A DNA stretch of 64,000 nt from an uncultured Allomuricauda sp. (GCF_947499585.1 NZ_CANMOO010000004.1:186001-250000), one strand, 5' to 3'. Shown: positions 34,307-44,374, counted from the first letter of the stretch. The notes: generated by a model from the sequence alone, not told the origin. Program-made: numbers and translations.

Positions 34307-34612
34307 ATGACAAAATCAAAATTTTCCATTCCACACAAGAGCCCCTATGCAGATATTATATCAGTGGTTCATAACGATTTAGTTTATGAACAAGGTTTTT
34401 ATTTTAGCAATCTTGGAACAGTGATGATTCATTCCCAAGAGCTCAATCAAGGTTTTTGGGCTTTGTTCAGTTATTACTATAACGATCGGTACCACTTTTT
34501 AAGCACTGAGAACAGATTGAAGTTCACTCGTCGAAGCCTGGCAATATTAGCGGGTAAATTTGCAAGGGACATATATCATTCAGAAAGAAAAAAAAGGAGA
34601 AGATTTATCTAG
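34307..34612 (+). CDS. Uncharacterised 101-residue protein
   Basis: A soluble, aromatic-rich protein starting at ATG 34307, with no signal or membrane segment. The middle (G-T-V-M-I-H-S-Q-E-L-N-Q-G-F-W-A-L-F-S-Y-Y-Y) is followed by a strongly basic C-terminus (E-R-K-K-R-R-R-F), which could bind nucleic acid or be a remnant. No family is recognised. It sits in the gene-poor patch before rpoD. The 303-bp gap after it contains only the rpoD terminator that I can identify. Confidence 0.45.
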   Translation: MTKSKFSIPHKSPYADIISVVHNDLVYEQGFYFSNLGTVMIHSQELNQGFWALFSYYYNDRYHFLSTENRLKFTRRSLAILAGKFARDIYHSERKKRRRFI

Positions 34613-34764
34613 ATGCTAGGCTATCATTCTAACTTGCTTAATTTGGAACCCTTCTAGGATTAACTTCTTTGTGGTTTGGGATTTTCACTTTTGGGTCTGT
34701 CAGACCGTTGTCTTTTAAATCTCCTTACTATACCATTTCTTCACAAAAATAGAACCTTTATAAA

Positions 34765-34793
34765 TGAAAAAACTCCGGTAATCAGCCGGAGTT
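34765..34793 (-). terminator. Rho-independent terminator of rpoD
   Basis: The stem aactccgg (34771-34778) / ccggagtt (34786-34793) is preceded on the plus strand by a run of A. On the minus strand this becomes a T-run after the hairpin, 120 bp downstream of the rpoD stop. Confidence 0.75.
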
Positions 34794-34915
34794 TATTCAT
34801 CAATCAAAAAACGAACAGTCATGATAAACTGTTGTAGGATTACAAATTACAACTTTCCTGCCAAAAAACAAATTTAAGGTATGTTTAACTGTAATTTGTG
34901 TGGATAATCTTAGGA

Positions 34916-35779
34916 TTATCCCAAATATGTCTTTAAAATCTTACTTCTAGAAGTATGCTTTAACCTTCTAATTGCTTTTTCTTTTATTTGGCGAACACGC
35001 TCTCTTGTTAGATCAAAAGTTTCACCAATTTCTTCCAAAGTCATGGAATGTTGACCTGCTAAACCAAAATATAAGCGGATAACGTCTGCTTCTCTTGGTG
35101 TCAATGTTTCCAATGCGCGCTCAATTTCCGTACGTAAAGATTCGTGTAATAAATCTTTATCTGGATTTGGAGATTCTCCACTTCGCAATACATCGTACAA
35201 ATTGGAATCCTCACCATCAATCAACGGAGCATCCATAGATACATGACGACCTGAGTTTTTCAGCGATTGCTTAACATCTTCAACGGTCATGTCCAATTCC
35301 TTGGCAATTTCCTCTGCAGATGGAATACGTTCATGTGCCTGCTCTAAGAAAGCAAAGGTTTTATTGATCTTGTTAATAGAACCAATTTTGTTCAAAGGCA
35401 AACGTACAATACGTGATTGTTCTGCCAAGGCCTGCAGAATGGACTGACGAATCCACCAAACTGCATATGATATAAATTTAAATCCACGGGTTTCATCAAA
35501 ACGCTGTGCTGCTTTGATCAGTCCTAGGTTTCCTTCATTTATTAAATCAGGAAGGGTCAATCCTTGGTTTTGATACTGCTTTGCAACAGAAACCACGAAT
35601 CTAAGGTTGGCTTTAGTTAATTTTTCCAAGGCTATTTGGTCGCCCGCTTTAATTCGCTGTGCCAATTCTACTTCTTCATCGGCCGTGATTAAATCAACTT
35701 TACCGATTTCCTGTAAATATTTGTCTAACGAAGCGGTTTCCCTATTGGTAACCTGTTTTGTGATTTTTAACTGTCTCAT
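34916..35779 (-). CDS. rpoD: Primary RNA polymerase sigma factor RpoD/SigA
   Basis: A 287-residue primary sigma factor, the short form usual in Bacteroidota that lacks region 1.1. Region 1.2 ([11 protein letters not shown]), region 2 ([18 protein letters not shown], then [10 protein letters not shown]), region 3 and region 4.2 ([19 protein letters not shown]) are complete. It directs housekeeping transcription from TTG / TAnnTTTG promoters. It is monocistronic, ending in its own terminator. Confidence 0.97.
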   Translation of the reverse strand: MRQLKITKQVTNRETASLDKYLQEIGKVDLITADEEVELAQRIKAGDQIALEKLTKANLRFVVSVAKQYQNQGLTLPDLINEGNLGLIKAAQRFDETRGFKFISYAVWWIRQSILQALAEQSRIVRLPLNKIGSINKINKTFAFLEQAHERIPSAEEIAKELDMTVEDVKQSLKNSGRHVSMDAPLIDGEDSNLYDVLRSGESPNPDKDLLHESLRTEIERALETLTPREADVIRLYFGLAGQHSMTLEEIGETFDLTRERVRQIKEKAIRRLKHTSRSKILKTYLG

Positions 35780-35889
35780 TTAATTTCCCTTCAAATTAAG
35801 TTTGTGAACCGAAGCTCATTAAGTTATACGTAGGAAAACGCAAAAAGTTACAATTTGACAAAACTTATTTAGATTTTTTTCTTAAAAGC

Positions 35890-35921
35890 AAAACGCCCAA
35901 GGAGAAATCCTTGGGCGTTTT
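35890..35921 (-). terminator. Terminator of pnp, possibly bidirectional
   Basis: A 13-bp perfect stem, aaaacgcccaagg (35890-35902) and ccttgggcgtttt (35909-35921), lies 26 bp after the pnp stop. A/T runs are present on both sides. Confidence 0.85.
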
Positions 35922-35946
35922 AGGCTATAATATTCTAACTAATTTG

Positions 35947-38184
35947 TTAGTCTCTTCTAGGTTTTCTGTCTCTATCACCACCTCTGCGATCTCCACCTCT
36001 ACGGTCACCACCTCTGCGATCTCCACCTCTATCATTTCTTGGTGGTCGTTCAACATATCCTTCAGGTTTTGGAAGCAAAGCTTTTCTGGAAACCTTCTCT
36101 TTTCTAGTTCTAGGATCCAGACCAAAGTATTTTACATCAAAGACATCTCCCATGTTTACAACATCGGTAACATTTTCTGTGCGTTCCCAAGCTAACTCTG
36201 AAACATGAAGTAACACTTCGTTACCAGGAGCTTCAGCATATTCAACTACAGCACCAAAGTCCAACATTTTGATAACTTTTACTTCGTAAACGCTACCAAC
36301 TTCAGGCTTGAACATCAATGCCTCGATTTTTGCAATTACTGCATCGATACCTTCTTGACCTGTACCCAAGATTTCAACAATACCTTCTTCAGTATCCGGG
36401 TCTTCATTAATAACAATAGTGGTATTGGTTTCTTTTTGTAGTTCTTGAATCACTTTTCCACCAGAACCAATAACTGCACCAATATATTCTCCTGGAATAA
36501 TTTTGGTAACGATTTTTGGTGCGTATGTTTTTACATCAGCATTAGGTGCGGCGATAGTGTCAGTCAGTTTTTCAAGGATATGTAATCTACCCTCTTTAGC
36601 TTGAATCAATGCATTGACCAAAATCTCATAGGAAAGGCCTTTTACTTTGATATCCATTTGACAGGCAGTAATACCATCAGCGGTTCCAGTAACTTTAAAG
36701 TCCATATCCCCTAAGTGATCTTCATCACCTAAAATATCGGATAAAACTGCATATTTTCCTGAATCAGCATCGGAAATTAATCCCATTGCGATACCTGAAA
36801 CAGGTTTTTTCAATTGAATACCCGCATCCATCAATGCCATTGTACCAGAACAAACAGTTGCCATAGAAGATGAACCGTTAGATTCCAATACTTCAGAAAC
36901 AACTCTTACGGTATATGGACAATCTTCAGGAATCATTCCTTTTAATGCACGTTGTGCCAAGTTTCCGTGACCTACTTCTCTACGTGATGTACCACGTATT
37001 GGTCTTGCTTCTCCTGTTGAAAAAGGAGGGAAGTTATAGTGTAGGTAGAACGTTTCTTCGCCTTCGTAAGATGGCATGTCTATCTTATTGGCTTCTCTTG
37101 AAGTTCCTAGAGTTACTGTGGCCAATGCTTGAGTTTCACCTCTTGTAAAGATAGATGAACCATGAACAGATGGTAAATAGTCAATCTCACACCAGATTGG
37201 TCTGATTTCATCGGTTTTTCTACCGTCTAACCTTAGACCATCATTTAGCGTTAAATCTCTTACTGCAGCTTTTTCTGCTTTGTAGAAGTATTTTGATACT
37301 AAACCTCCAAAATCTTCCAATTCTTCTTCAGAAAAAGTAGCTTTAATTTCCTCTTTGATAGCATCAAAAGCAGCACTACGCTCATGCTTTGCAGAACCTG
37401 CTTTGGCAACGGCATAAACCTTATCATAAGCTAGGTCATGTACTTTTTTGGCTAAATCCTCATCTTCTCTTTCTGGCTCGTACTCTCGTACTTCTTTCTT
37501 TCCGAAAGCTTCAGCCAATTTTACTTGGGCAGCACATTGTACTTTTATTGCTTCGTGCGCAAATTTAATGGCTTCGGTCATTTCTTCTTCAGAAATCTCT
37601 TCCATTTCTCCTTCTACCATCATTACAGAATCAGCAGAAGCACCGATCATCATATCAATGTCGGATTCTTTTAACTGTTCTCTAGTTGGGTTAATGATGA
37701 ACTCACCGTTAACACGTCCAACTCTAGCTTCTGAAATAGCACACTCAAATGGAAAATCTGATAACTGAATTGCAGCAGATGCAGCAAGACCTGCCATTGC
37801 ATCTGGCATTACATTTTCATCATGAGACATTAATTGAATCATCACCTGAGTTTCAGAATGATAATCTTTTGGGAATAATGGCCGTAAAACCCTATCAACC
37901 AAACGCATGGTTAAAACTTCACCATCACTAGGACGAGCTTCACGTTTGAAGAAACCGCCCGGGTAACGCCCAGCGGCCGCAAATTTTTCGCGATAATCTA
38001 CCGTAAGAGGTAAAAAATCAACATCGCTTTGTTTGTAATTTGAAACAACTGTACATAATAACATACACTTGCCTGACTGGACAACAACAGAACCATGGGC
38101 CTGTTTTGCCAATTTTCCGGTTTCAATAGAAATCTCTCTACCGTCACCAAGGTCAATGACCTCTCTAAAAGTTTTTGGAATCAT
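35947..38184 (-). CDS. pnp: Polyribonucleotide nucleotidyltransferase (PNPase)
   Basis: A 745-residue exoribonuclease that degrades RNA 3' to 5' using phosphate. Domain order is standard: first RNase PH core (1-220), helical linker, second RNase PH core (about 310-550, with R-A-L-K-G-M-I-P), a KH domain ([13 protein letters not shown] near 575) and an S1 domain (about 640-705). The last 35 residues are an Arg/Gly/Asp-rich tail with R-R-G-G-D repeats, unlike short-tailed PNPases; it probably adds RNA binding. It lies 225 bp downstream of rpsO in the classical rpsO-pnp order. Confidence 0.97.
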   Translation of the reverse strand: MIPKTFREVIDLGDGREISIETGKLAKQAHGSVVVQSGKCMLLCTVVSNYKQSDVDFLPLTVDYREKFAAAGRYPGGFFKREARPSDGEVLTMRLVDRVLRPLFPKDYHSETQVMIQLMSHDENVMPDAMAGLAASAAIQLSDFPFECAISEARVGRVNGEFIINPTREQLKESDIDMMIGASADSVMMVEGEMEEISEEEMTEAIKFAHEAIKVQCAAQVKLAEAFGKKEVREYEPEREDEDLAKKVHDLAYDKVYAVAKAGSAKHERSAAFDAIKEEIKATFSEEELEDFGGLVSKYFYKAEKAAVRDLTLNDGLRLDGRKTDEIRPIWCEIDYLPSVHGSSIFTRGETQALATVTLGTSREANKIDMPSYEGEETFYLHYNFPPFSTGEARPIRGTSRREVGHGNLAQRALKGMIPEDCPYTVRVVSEVLESNGSSSMATVCSGTMALMDAGIQLKKPVSGIAMGLISDADSGKYAVLSDILGDEDHLGDMDFKVTGTADGITACQMDIKVKGLSYEILVNALIQAKEGRLHILEKLTDTIAAPNADVKTYAPKIVTKIIPGEYIGAVIGSGGKVIQELQKETNTTIVINEDPDTEEGIVEILGTGQEGIDAVIAKIEALMFKPEVGSVYEVKVIKMLDFGAVVEYAEAPGNEVLLHVSELAWERTENVTDVVNMGDVFDVKYFGLDPRTRKEKVSRKALLPKPEGYVERPPRNDRGGDRRGGDRRGGDRRGGDRDRKPRRD
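35975..36030 (-). repeat. 26-bp direct repeat coding the PNPase RGGD tail
   Basis: Two identical 26-bp copies (35975-36000 and 36005-36030, 30-bp period) lie in the end of pnp and encode the R-R-G-G-D-R repeats. Such a repeat could change copy number by slippage. Confidence 0.8.
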
Positions 38185-38353
38185 AAAAAATATCTTGACC
38201 CGTCTAAAATTTACAGGTCGTTAAACATTTGGTCTACCGTCATCCGGACGGTCGGGTTGTGTTGTTGTTGTGTGTGCCTGTGGCACTGACCAATGAAAAA
38301 CTGTAAGCAGCTTTTTGTGTTTGCCCAACCTATATTGGCAGGGACTTTTGAAT

Positions 38354-38369
38354 GCTAAACATGTTTAGC
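38354..38369. repeat. 16-bp perfect palindrome between rpsO and pnp
   Basis: gctaaacatgtttagc is its own reverse complement. It lies just after the rpsO terminator hairpin on the minus strand, in the leader of pnp. It may be a protein-binding site or an RNA processing hairpin. Confidence 0.45.
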
Positions 38370-38370
38370 A

Positions 38371-38403
38371 AAAATAAAAGGGGAAGCTAAAGCCTCCCCT
38401 TTT
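38371..38403 (-). terminator. Terminator of rpsO
   Basis: The stem aaaagggga (38376-38384) / tcccctttt (38395-38403) is followed on the minus strand by TATTTTTG. It ends 6 bp after the rpsO stop and may allow partial read-through into pnp. Confidence 0.7.
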
Positions 38404-38408
38404 ATTAT

Positions 38409-38678
38409 TTATTTTCTAATATTTAGCTCCTTAATTAAGGAACGGTATTTTTCAATATCTTTTTTCTTTAGGTAATCTAAAAGACTACGTCTTTTCCCTA
38501 CCAGTTTTACCAAAGAACGTTCAGTATTGTAGTCCTTGTGGTTTCTTTTTAAATGCGTTGTTAAGTGGTTGATACGGTGAGTGAACAATGCTACTTGCCC
38601 TTCCGTTGAACCTGTGTTCCCCTCGGAACCGCCATGTTTCTTGAAAATCTCGGCCTTTACTTCTTTTGTTAAATACAT
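38409..38678 (-). CDS. rpsO: Ribosomal protein S15
   Basis: An 89-residue protein starting at the ATG at 38678 (M-Y-L-T-K-E-V-K-A-E-I-F), the usual S15 start and length. An upstream in-frame ATG at 38723 would add 15 atypical residues. Family features are H-G-G-S-E-G-N-T-G-S-T-E-G-Q, R-I-N-H-L-T-T-H-L and H-K-D-Y-N-T-E-R-S-L-V-K-L-V-G-K-R-R. S15 binds 16S rRNA in the platform of the small subunit. It is upstream of pnp, as in many bacteria. Confidence 0.97.
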   Translation of the reverse strand: MYLTKEVKAEIFKKHGGSEGNTGSTEGQVALFTHRINHLTTHLKRNHKDYNTERSLVKLVGKRRSLLDYLKKKDIEKYRSLIKELNIRK

Positions 38679-38731
38679 TCCAATATTATTTAAATGATTT
38701 TTATGTATATGATTGTCTATCAATCAGCGTG

Positions 38732-38739
38732 CAAAGATA
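38732..38739 (-). promoter_or_regulatory. Candidate -7 box (TATCTTTG) of rpsO
   Basis: A TAnnTTTG match on the minus strand 53 bp before the rpsO ATG, preceded by A/T-rich DNA. The position gives a leader of about 45 bases, compatible with S15 autoregulation. A -33 TTG is not clear. Confidence 0.55.
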
Positions 38740-38828
38740 ATCCTTTTTTTAATTTAAAAGTTTTAATACTTGATTAAACCTTTTGTTTTCCCCTAGGTCA
38801 TAGAAACAAACCATAAAATTTGATTATT

Positions 38829-39707
38829 ATGAAAAAGAGTGTCGAACAAGTGAACTTTACAAGAATTATCTCCATGCTTACGGGAATTGTACTTTTAGCT
38901 GCAATTTCATGTAGTAAAGAGGAGAATTCTACAGAAGAATTATCAAGTACGGAGGTGATTTCCTCAACAGAATTGCAGTTTAGTGATGAAGCTGAAATGA
39001 TTTCTGAGGAAGTCACTACTATAGCTGAAGATGTATATGCCACAGATGAAATTTCTATTATCTCCAAAGCAGATTATAAATCTGATTACCTTCCAGATTG
39101 TGTAACCATTACCACCGTTGTTACGGACACTACTCGTGAGAAAACCATAGATTTTGGAGAAGGTTGCGAACTTCCAAATGGAAATGTTTTGAGTGGAATC
39201 ATCAATTTAAGCTACGCAAAGAATATGGAATCAGCATCTAAAAGCGTTGCTTTAAGCCTTGAAAATTTTACCTTTAATGGTGTCGCTGTTGAAGGCTCCG
39301 CGGATATTTTACGGGTACGTTCCAACGAAAATGGGAACCCACAAGGCACAACTAATGCGTCTTTTGAAGCTACCTGGCCTAATGGTGATACAGCTTCTTT
39401 TGTAGGTACCCGAAACCGAGAGTGGATAGAAGGTTTTGGTTCTGGTTTCTGGGGAGATAATGTTTTCTTAATCACTGGTAAAAGAACATATGTAGGAAGA
39501 GAAGGGAATGTTTTTGTAAAAGAAGTGATTTCACCACTAAGGCGAGAGTTATCCTGCAGGTTTATTGTTAGCGGAATTATAGAAATTACTAGGAATGATA
39601 ATACGGCCAGTTTGGATTTTGGAGATGGTAGTTGTGATCCGAATGGAATTTTGACACAGCCTGATGGAACTGAAAAAGAAGTATTCTTAAGGCGCTTTTT
39701 GAAATAG
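38829..39707 (+). CDS. Uncharacterised lipoprotein
   Basis: 292 residues from the ATG at 38829; a TTG nine bases upstream is less likely. A long N-region, a hydrophobic core and the lipobox A-A-I-S-C (about Cys28) mark a lipoprotein, followed by an acidic Ser/Thr/Glu-rich linker. The rest is beta-rich, with D-F-G-E-G-C near 115 and a matching D-F-G-D-G-S-C near 270. I recognise it as a generic Bacteroidota surface lipoprotein and cannot name its function. It faces accD and shares a two-way terminator. Confidence 0.7.
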   Translation: MKKSVEQVNFTRIISMLTGIVLLAAISCSKEENSTEELSSTEVISSTELQFSDEAEMISEEVTTIAEDVYATDEISIISKADYKSDYLPDCVTITTVVTDTTREKTIDFGEGCELPNGNVLSGIINLSYAKNMESASKSVALSLENFTFNGVAVEGSADILRVRSNENGNPQGTTNASFEATWPNGDTASFVGTRNREWIEGFGSGFWGDNVFLITGKRTYVGREGNVFVKEVISPLRRELSCRFIVSGIIEITRNDNTASLDFGDGSCDPNGILTQPDGTEKEVFLRRFLK

Positions 39708-39730
39708 GATTACGGTTAGAAAAAGAAAAA

Positions 39731-39753
39731 GCCTGCAATTGCAGGCTTTTTTT
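39731..39753. terminator. Bidirectional terminator between the lipoprotein gene and accD
   Basis: The perfect palindrome gcctgcaattgcaggc (39731-39746) has an A-run on its left and a T-run on its right. It can therefore terminate both the plus-strand lipoprotein gene and the minus-strand accD, whose stop lies at the edge of the T-run. Confidence 0.85.
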
Positions 39754-40612
39754 ATGCTCTTACAGGTTGGTTTTGGATTAAATCAATATACAAATTGACT
39801 TTTTGTTTTAAATCTCTACGGTGTGTGATAAAATCTAAAAACCCGTGTTCTTTTACAAATTCTGATGTTTGAAACCCTTCTGGAAGGTCTTTTCCAACGG
39901 TATCTTTAACCACTCTTGGTCCAGCAAAACCTATTAGCGCTCCTGGTTCAGAAATATTAATATCTCCCAACATAGCATAGGAAGCAGTGGTTCCACCAGT
40001 TGTAGGATCAGTGCACAAAGAAATATAAGGAACTTTTGCTTCGGCCAACTGGGCCAATTTTGCAGAAGTTTTTGCCAATTGCATTAACGATAGGGCAGCT
40101 TCCATCATCCGTGCCCCTCCAGACTTGGAAATCATTAGGAATGGAATTTTTCTTCTTTTGGCAACATCAATCGCTCTGGCAATTTTTTCTCCTACAACAC
40201 TCCCCATTGAACCTCCAATAAAACTAAAGTCCATACAGGCTATAACTATTTCCTTTCCCATGGATTTTCCCACTGCGGTCCTTATAGCATCCTTGAGGCC
40301 TGTTTTTTGCTGTGCAGCCTTTAGTCTTTCAGAATATTTTTTAGTGTCGACAAAACGCAAAGGGTCCTTGGAAGATAATTTTTCATCCAACTCTTTGAAC
40401 TTATTATCATCAAATAGAATTTCAAAGTATTCTTTACTGCCTATTCTAACATGATAATCATCTTCTGGACTTACATAGAAGTTTTTTGCTAAATCTTCTG
40501 ATTCAACAATTTTTCCGGTAGGGGATTTGTACCATAGCCCTTTTGGGGTGTCTTTTTTCTCCTCCGTAGCTGTTTGAATTCCTTTTTCTTTTCTTTTAAA
40601 CCAAGACGACAT
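39752..40612 (-). CDS. accD: Acetyl-CoA carboxylase carboxyltransferase beta subunit
   Basis: A 286-residue subunit that with AccA transfers the carboxyl group from biotin to acetyl-CoA, the first step of fatty-acid synthesis. The crotonase-like core is intact ([11 protein letters not shown] near 133, S-G-G-A-R-M-M-E near 164, [11 protein letters not shown] near 202). The N-terminal zinc ribbon is changed: where E. coli has four Cys, this protein reads [11 protein letters not shown] and F-Y-V-S-P-E-D-D-Y, with none. I recall the same change in other flavobacterial AccD. Confidence 0.95.
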   Translation of the reverse strand: MSSWFKRKEKGIQTATEEKKDTPKGLWYKSPTGKIVESEDLAKNFYVSPEDDYHVRIGSKEYFEILFDDNKFKELDEKLSSKDPLRFVDTKKYSERLKAAQQKTGLKDAIRTAVGKSMGKEIVIACMDFSFIGGSMGSVVGEKIARAIDVAKRRKIPFLMISKSGGARMMEAALSLMQLAKTSAKLAQLAEAKVPYISLCTDPTTGGTTASYAMLGDINISEPGALIGFAGPRVVKDTVGKDLPEGFQTSEFVKEHGFLDFITHRRDLKQKVNLYIDLIQNQPVRA

Positions 40613-40651
40613 ACAATCAAAAATTAAATTAAACTGCTCTCCTTTGGGTAA

Positions 40652-41719
40652 TTACAATGTATTTACATTGTTTAAGTCTTCAAAAGCTTTCTTCAAACGG
40701 TCTACAAAAGCTTTTTCTCCTTCGCGAAGCCAAACTCTTGGATCGTAGAATTTTTTGTTTGGTTGATCACTGCCATCTGGATTTCCTATCTGAGCTTGAA
40801 GGTATCCTGATTTCCCTTGAACATAATCCCTAACTCCTGCAAGAAAGGCATACTGAAGGTCAGTATCAATATTCATTTTTATAACTCCATACCCGATAGC
40901 CTCTCTGATTTCCTCTACAGAAGAACCTGATCCGCCGTGAAAAACGAAGTCAATATGGTTATGCTCCACTCCATATTTTTCTGAAACAAATTCCTGAGAA
41001 TTTTTCAAGATTTTTGGAGTCAATGTTACATTTCCAGGTTTATAAACCCCGTGGACATTACCAAAAGCAGCTGCAACGGTGAACTTAGGACTTACTTTGG
41101 ATAGCTCTTCATATGCAAAGGCAACTTCTTCTGGTTGCGTATATAATTTTGAACTATCTACATCTGTGTTGTCCACACCATCTTCTTCACCACCGGTTAC
41201 TCCCAATTCAATTTCCAAGGTCATATCCATCTTGCTCATGCGTTCCAAATAACCTTTGCAGATTTCAATATTCTCTTCAATGGGTTCTTCGGATAAATCG
41301 ATCATGTGGGAACTGAACAAGGATTTTCCTGTAGCAGCATAATGCTCTTCACTGGCATCTAACAAGCCATCGATCCAAGGCAATAATTTTTTAGCACAGT
41401 GATCAGTATGTAGAATTACCGTTGCTCCATAAGCCTCTGCTAATTGGTGTACGTGTTTAGCTCCTGCTACGGCTCCAAGTATTGCCGCTCTTTGGTTTTC
41501 GTTGGATAGGCCTTTTCCAGCATTAAATTGAGCTCCTCCATTAGAAAATTGAACTATTACTGGGGAATTTAGGGCTGCAGCGGTTTCCAAAACTGCATTT
41601 ATGGTATTAGATCCAATTACGTTTACTGCCGGTAAAGCATAGCCGTTTTCTTTGGCGTGATTAAAAATCGCTTGCACTTCATCACCTGTAGCAACACCTG
41701 GCTTAATATTGTGGGACAT
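40652..41719 (-). CDS. fbaA: Class II fructose-bisphosphate aldolase
   Basis: A 355-residue zinc aldolase of the class IIA (E. coli FbaA) type, which cleaves fructose 1,6-bisphosphate in glycolysis. Motifs include L-H-T-D-H-C-A-K-K-L-L-P-W near 105-117 with the zinc-binding His, L-E-I-E-L-G-V-T-G-G-E-E-D near 172, F-G-N-V-H-G near 220 and V-F-H-G-G-S-G-S near 258. It has a promoter box 33 bp upstream and ends 39 bp from accD. Confidence 0.96.
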   Translation of the reverse strand: MSHNIKPGVATGDEVQAIFNHAKENGYALPAVNVIGSNTINAVLETAAALNSPVIVQFSNGGAQFNAGKGLSNENQRAAILGAVAGAKHVHQLAEAYGATVILHTDHCAKKLLPWIDGLLDASEEHYAATGKSLFSSHMIDLSEEPIEENIEICKGYLERMSKMDMTLEIELGVTGGEEDGVDNTDVDSSKLYTQPEEVAFAYEELSKVSPKFTVAAAFGNVHGVYKPGNVTLTPKILKNSQEFVSEKYGVEHNHIDFVFHGGSGSSVEEIREAIGYGVIKMNIDTDLQYAFLAGVRDYVQGKSGYLQAQIGNPDGSDQPNKKFYDPRVWLREGEKAFVDRLKKAFEDLNNVNTL

Positions 41720-41752
41720 ATTTTTTTAGTTAGTTATGGTTGAATTAAGCCA

Positions 41753-41760
41753 CAAAAGTA
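41753..41760 (-). promoter_or_regulatory. Candidate -7 box (TACTTTTG) of fbaA
   Basis: A TAnnTTTG match on the minus strand, 34 bp before the fbaA ATG and just inside the 5' side of the intergenic gap. No TTG at the expected -33 distance is obvious. Confidence 0.5.
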
Positions 41761-41774
41761 ATAAAATATTTACT

Positions 41775-44339
41775 CTAGAAAGGATAATTGATTCCTATAT
41801 TAAATACGGCATTTCTAAGGTTGTACCCCCTAAACCATCTTTTAGACGATTCATCAGCAGGGTTGTAGGTTTTAAAGCCTATATCCAACCTAAAAACAAA
41901 GTAGGTAAAGTCGTACCTAAGTCCAAAACCTGTACCCAAAGCAATATCTGCCAAAGAATCAAAACCGCTAAAAATGGCATCTGGGTTATCTTCATTATCA
42001 AATACGTTCCAGATATTACCTGCATCAGCAAAAAGAGCCCCTTTCACGTCTCCCGCTATAGGGAAACGGTACTCCATGTTCAAAGCAATTTTTAAATTGG
42101 CCTCATTAAAATCATTAACGTTACTGGTTCTTCCCGGGCCTAATTCATATGCGTTCCATGCCCTATTATCATTAGATCCACCAGCAAAGTAACTTCGGAC
42201 AAAAGGAATGCTTTTAGAGTTGCCATAGGGGATGCCAAGACCAACGAAGCTTCTAAAAGCAATTACTTTGGAATCTGCTACTTCCCAATGTTTTATATAA
42301 TCAACCTCAGATTTAAAGTATTGGGAAAAAGGAATTTCAAATACCAAAAGTTGATCACTATCATTTTTGTTGTAAGGTACAATACCATCCAACAGTGACA
42401 GTAGGTTTCCAGCACTCTCTAATTTTACTCTAAGTTGATAAAAACTATTATCATTGATGTCTGCCTTGTTGTTTTTGGTAAAAGTATAGTTACTGGCAAA
42501 AATCAAATTATTTTCAGTTAAACGCTGCCTCCGTTCTTCAATGCTGTTGACTTCACTTTGTTGTTCAGAAGTAACAGGAATTTCATTATTGAGTGCTGCC
42601 TGTGCAAATTCGTTGGCTCCTTCAGGAATGCTTAATGTTAATGGGTCATCAGTATTCCCTGTTTCTTCAAAGAATGAGGCATATTGTGGGTCATCTTGAA
42701 AATCCTGTGCTATTGCATCTAGATTGTTAAAGGTATTTTGGTAGACATTATAAAAGTTATCTGGATTAACATTACGGACAAACTCCACGTTCATCAATTC
42801 AATATTGTGTTTTAAACTATTTGATGGTGACCAGTTGTATGATAGCACACTATTGAAAGATTGTTTGTCCAAACCAATGTTCTTCTGGAAATTGGTACCG
42901 ACTAACAATCTACTCTGAGGTAGCATGTAGTAAGGAATTATTTTCTCTGTATTTATAGGGAACCATATTCTGGGGAAAATAATATTTACATCGCCCCCAA
43001 GTTCGGATGTAAAGGTTTCATCAGATAGCGAAGCATCGCTTAACAGGCCAATAGACCCCCTTGCGGAAATATTTAATGTCTCAGCTCCTCCAAAAACGTT
43101 TCTAGTGATTACAGTTGCACTGAAGGCTGTTCCTACTCGTTGAATATTGGAATGTGTCACGTCAAAATCCAAATTCAAAGAATATTTTGGTCTTGGGGCT
43201 AGGTAAATATTGGTAATTAGCTGTGCTTGTGTGGTATCTGGGATAAACTCAATATTGGGGTATTTAAAAGTGTTTAAGTTGGTAATTTGCCTATAAGTTC
43301 TAATCCTATCCAAATCTCTATAAACACTGTCTTTTTCAAAAAAAATAGCGTCTGTTAGAGCCTCTGGTTTGTATTTGAGTCTGTCATTATAGAATATGGT
43401 GTAGTTCTCATAGTCTATGGACTTTAAAGAATCCGTTCCTCCACCAATTAAATAATCTGCATATATATTTATTTTCTTAAGATGATGAATGCGGTACGGA
43501 TTATTTACTAAACTATCACCAACATTACGAGGTTTTTGAATATTCAACTGTACATTCATTAGTTGATCATTTGCCACTTGAGATGTATCTCTTAGGATAT
43601 CATAATTAATGGAACTCTCCTGAAAGTTGTAGACGCCAGAATTTCTAAATAATGTTGTCAATCGCTCACGTTCTTGGTTGAAATTGGCCAAATCAAACTG
43701 CTCTCCATCCTTTACAAATGCTAAATTTGTTGAGTTGTCGTAAATAGAATCGAGCTCTGGCGAGGAAATGTTTTTTAGTATAGTATCAATTAAAAAAGGT
43801 TTTTCCAGAGAAATTTTGTAATCAACTTCTGCCCTTTTTTTTCTTTTTCCCTTGATAACAGTATACGTTCCAGAGTTGTTGAAGTAACCTTTGCTATTAT
43901 AATATGCCTTTAGTCGGTCAACAGTTTTTTGGGTCAGAGAAGTATCTATGACAACCGGAGGTTCCCCAATTCTTTTAAAGAAATCACTTGCACCTTTAAC
44001 TGCAAAGGATTCTTTTAATCTGTTCACTTGTTTTTGGGAAAGTAATCTGTTTAATCTTTTTTCTCGTTTTTCTTTTCTGTGTAGCCAATTCTGAAAAGAA
44101 GAATCCGGATTTTCTTTGGCAAGATTGTATAAATTTAACCTAAGGCGATAACCAAGTAAACTACTATTTGGTTTTTGGGCAATAAGATTTTGAATGTTAT
44201 CATCCTTTATCTTTTCTTGGTCTGCGTAAATGGAGTTTTTGGTCAGAAGCAATTCATTGTCATCCACCCTTTTAAGGGTATTGCAACCTATCATGGCAAC
44301 CATAAGCAACAATAACCCTATTTTTGCCTTGTTACGCAT
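41775..44339 (-). CDS. tamL: TamL-type Omp85 lipoprotein
   Basis: About 854 residues from the ATG at 44339; ATGs at 44360 and 44402 are also in frame, but a -7 box at 44367-44374 favours the shorter forms. The lipoprotein signal ends A-M-I-G-C, followed by N-T-L-K-R-V-D-D-N-E-L-L-L-T-K-N. POTRA-like domains (about 30-370) lead to a C-terminal Omp85 barrel with the conserved V-R-S-Y-F-A-G-G segment and a final F-N-I-G-I-N-Y-P-F. TamL is the Bacteroidota partner of TamB in outer-membrane assembly. Confidence 0.88.
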   Translation of the reverse strand: MRNKAKIGLLLLMVAMIGCNTLKRVDDNELLLTKNSIYADQEKIKDDNIQNLIAQKPNSSLLGYRLRLNLYNLAKENPDSSFQNWLHRKEKREKRLNRLLSQKQVNRLKESFAVKGASDFFKRIGEPPVVIDTSLTQKTVDRLKAYYNSKGYFNNSGTYTVIKGKRKKRAEVDYKISLEKPFLIDTILKNISSPELDSIYDNSTNLAFVKDGEQFDLANFNQERERLTTLFRNSGVYNFQESSINYDILRDTSQVANDQLMNVQLNIQKPRNVGDSLVNNPYRIHHLKKINIYADYLIGGGTDSLKSIDYENYTIFYNDRLKYKPEALTDAIFFEKDSVYRDLDRIRTYRQITNLNTFKYPNIEFIPDTTQAQLITNIYLAPRPKYSLNLDFDVTHSNIQRVGTAFSATVITRNVFGGAETLNISARGSIGLLSDASLSDETFTSELGGDVNIIFPRIWFPINTEKIIPYYMLPQSRLLVGTNFQKNIGLDKQSFNSVLSYNWSPSNSLKHNIELMNVEFVRNVNPDNFYNVYQNTFNNLDAIAQDFQDDPQYASFFEETGNTDDPLTLSIPEGANEFAQAALNNEIPVTSEQQSEVNSIEERRQRLTENNLIFASNYTFTKNNKADINDNSFYQLRVKLESAGNLLSLLDGIVPYNKNDSDQLLVFEIPFSQYFKSEVDYIKHWEVADSKVIAFRSFVGLGIPYGNSKSIPFVRSYFAGGSNDNRAWNAYELGPGRTSNVNDFNEANLKIALNMEYRFPIAGDVKGALFADAGNIWNVFDNEDNPDAIFSGFDSLADIALGTGFGLRYDFTYFVFRLDIGFKTYNPADESSKRWFRGYNLRNAVFNIGINYPF

Positions 44340-44366
44340 TAGACATAAAAAACCCTTCATAGACGC

Positions 44367-44374
44367 CAAAAATA
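44367..44374 (-). promoter_or_regulatory. Candidate -7 box (TATTTTTG) of tamL
   Basis: A TAnnTTTG match on the minus strand, 28 bp before the ATG at 44339. If real, it excludes the longest tamL start at 44402. Confidence 0.45.
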
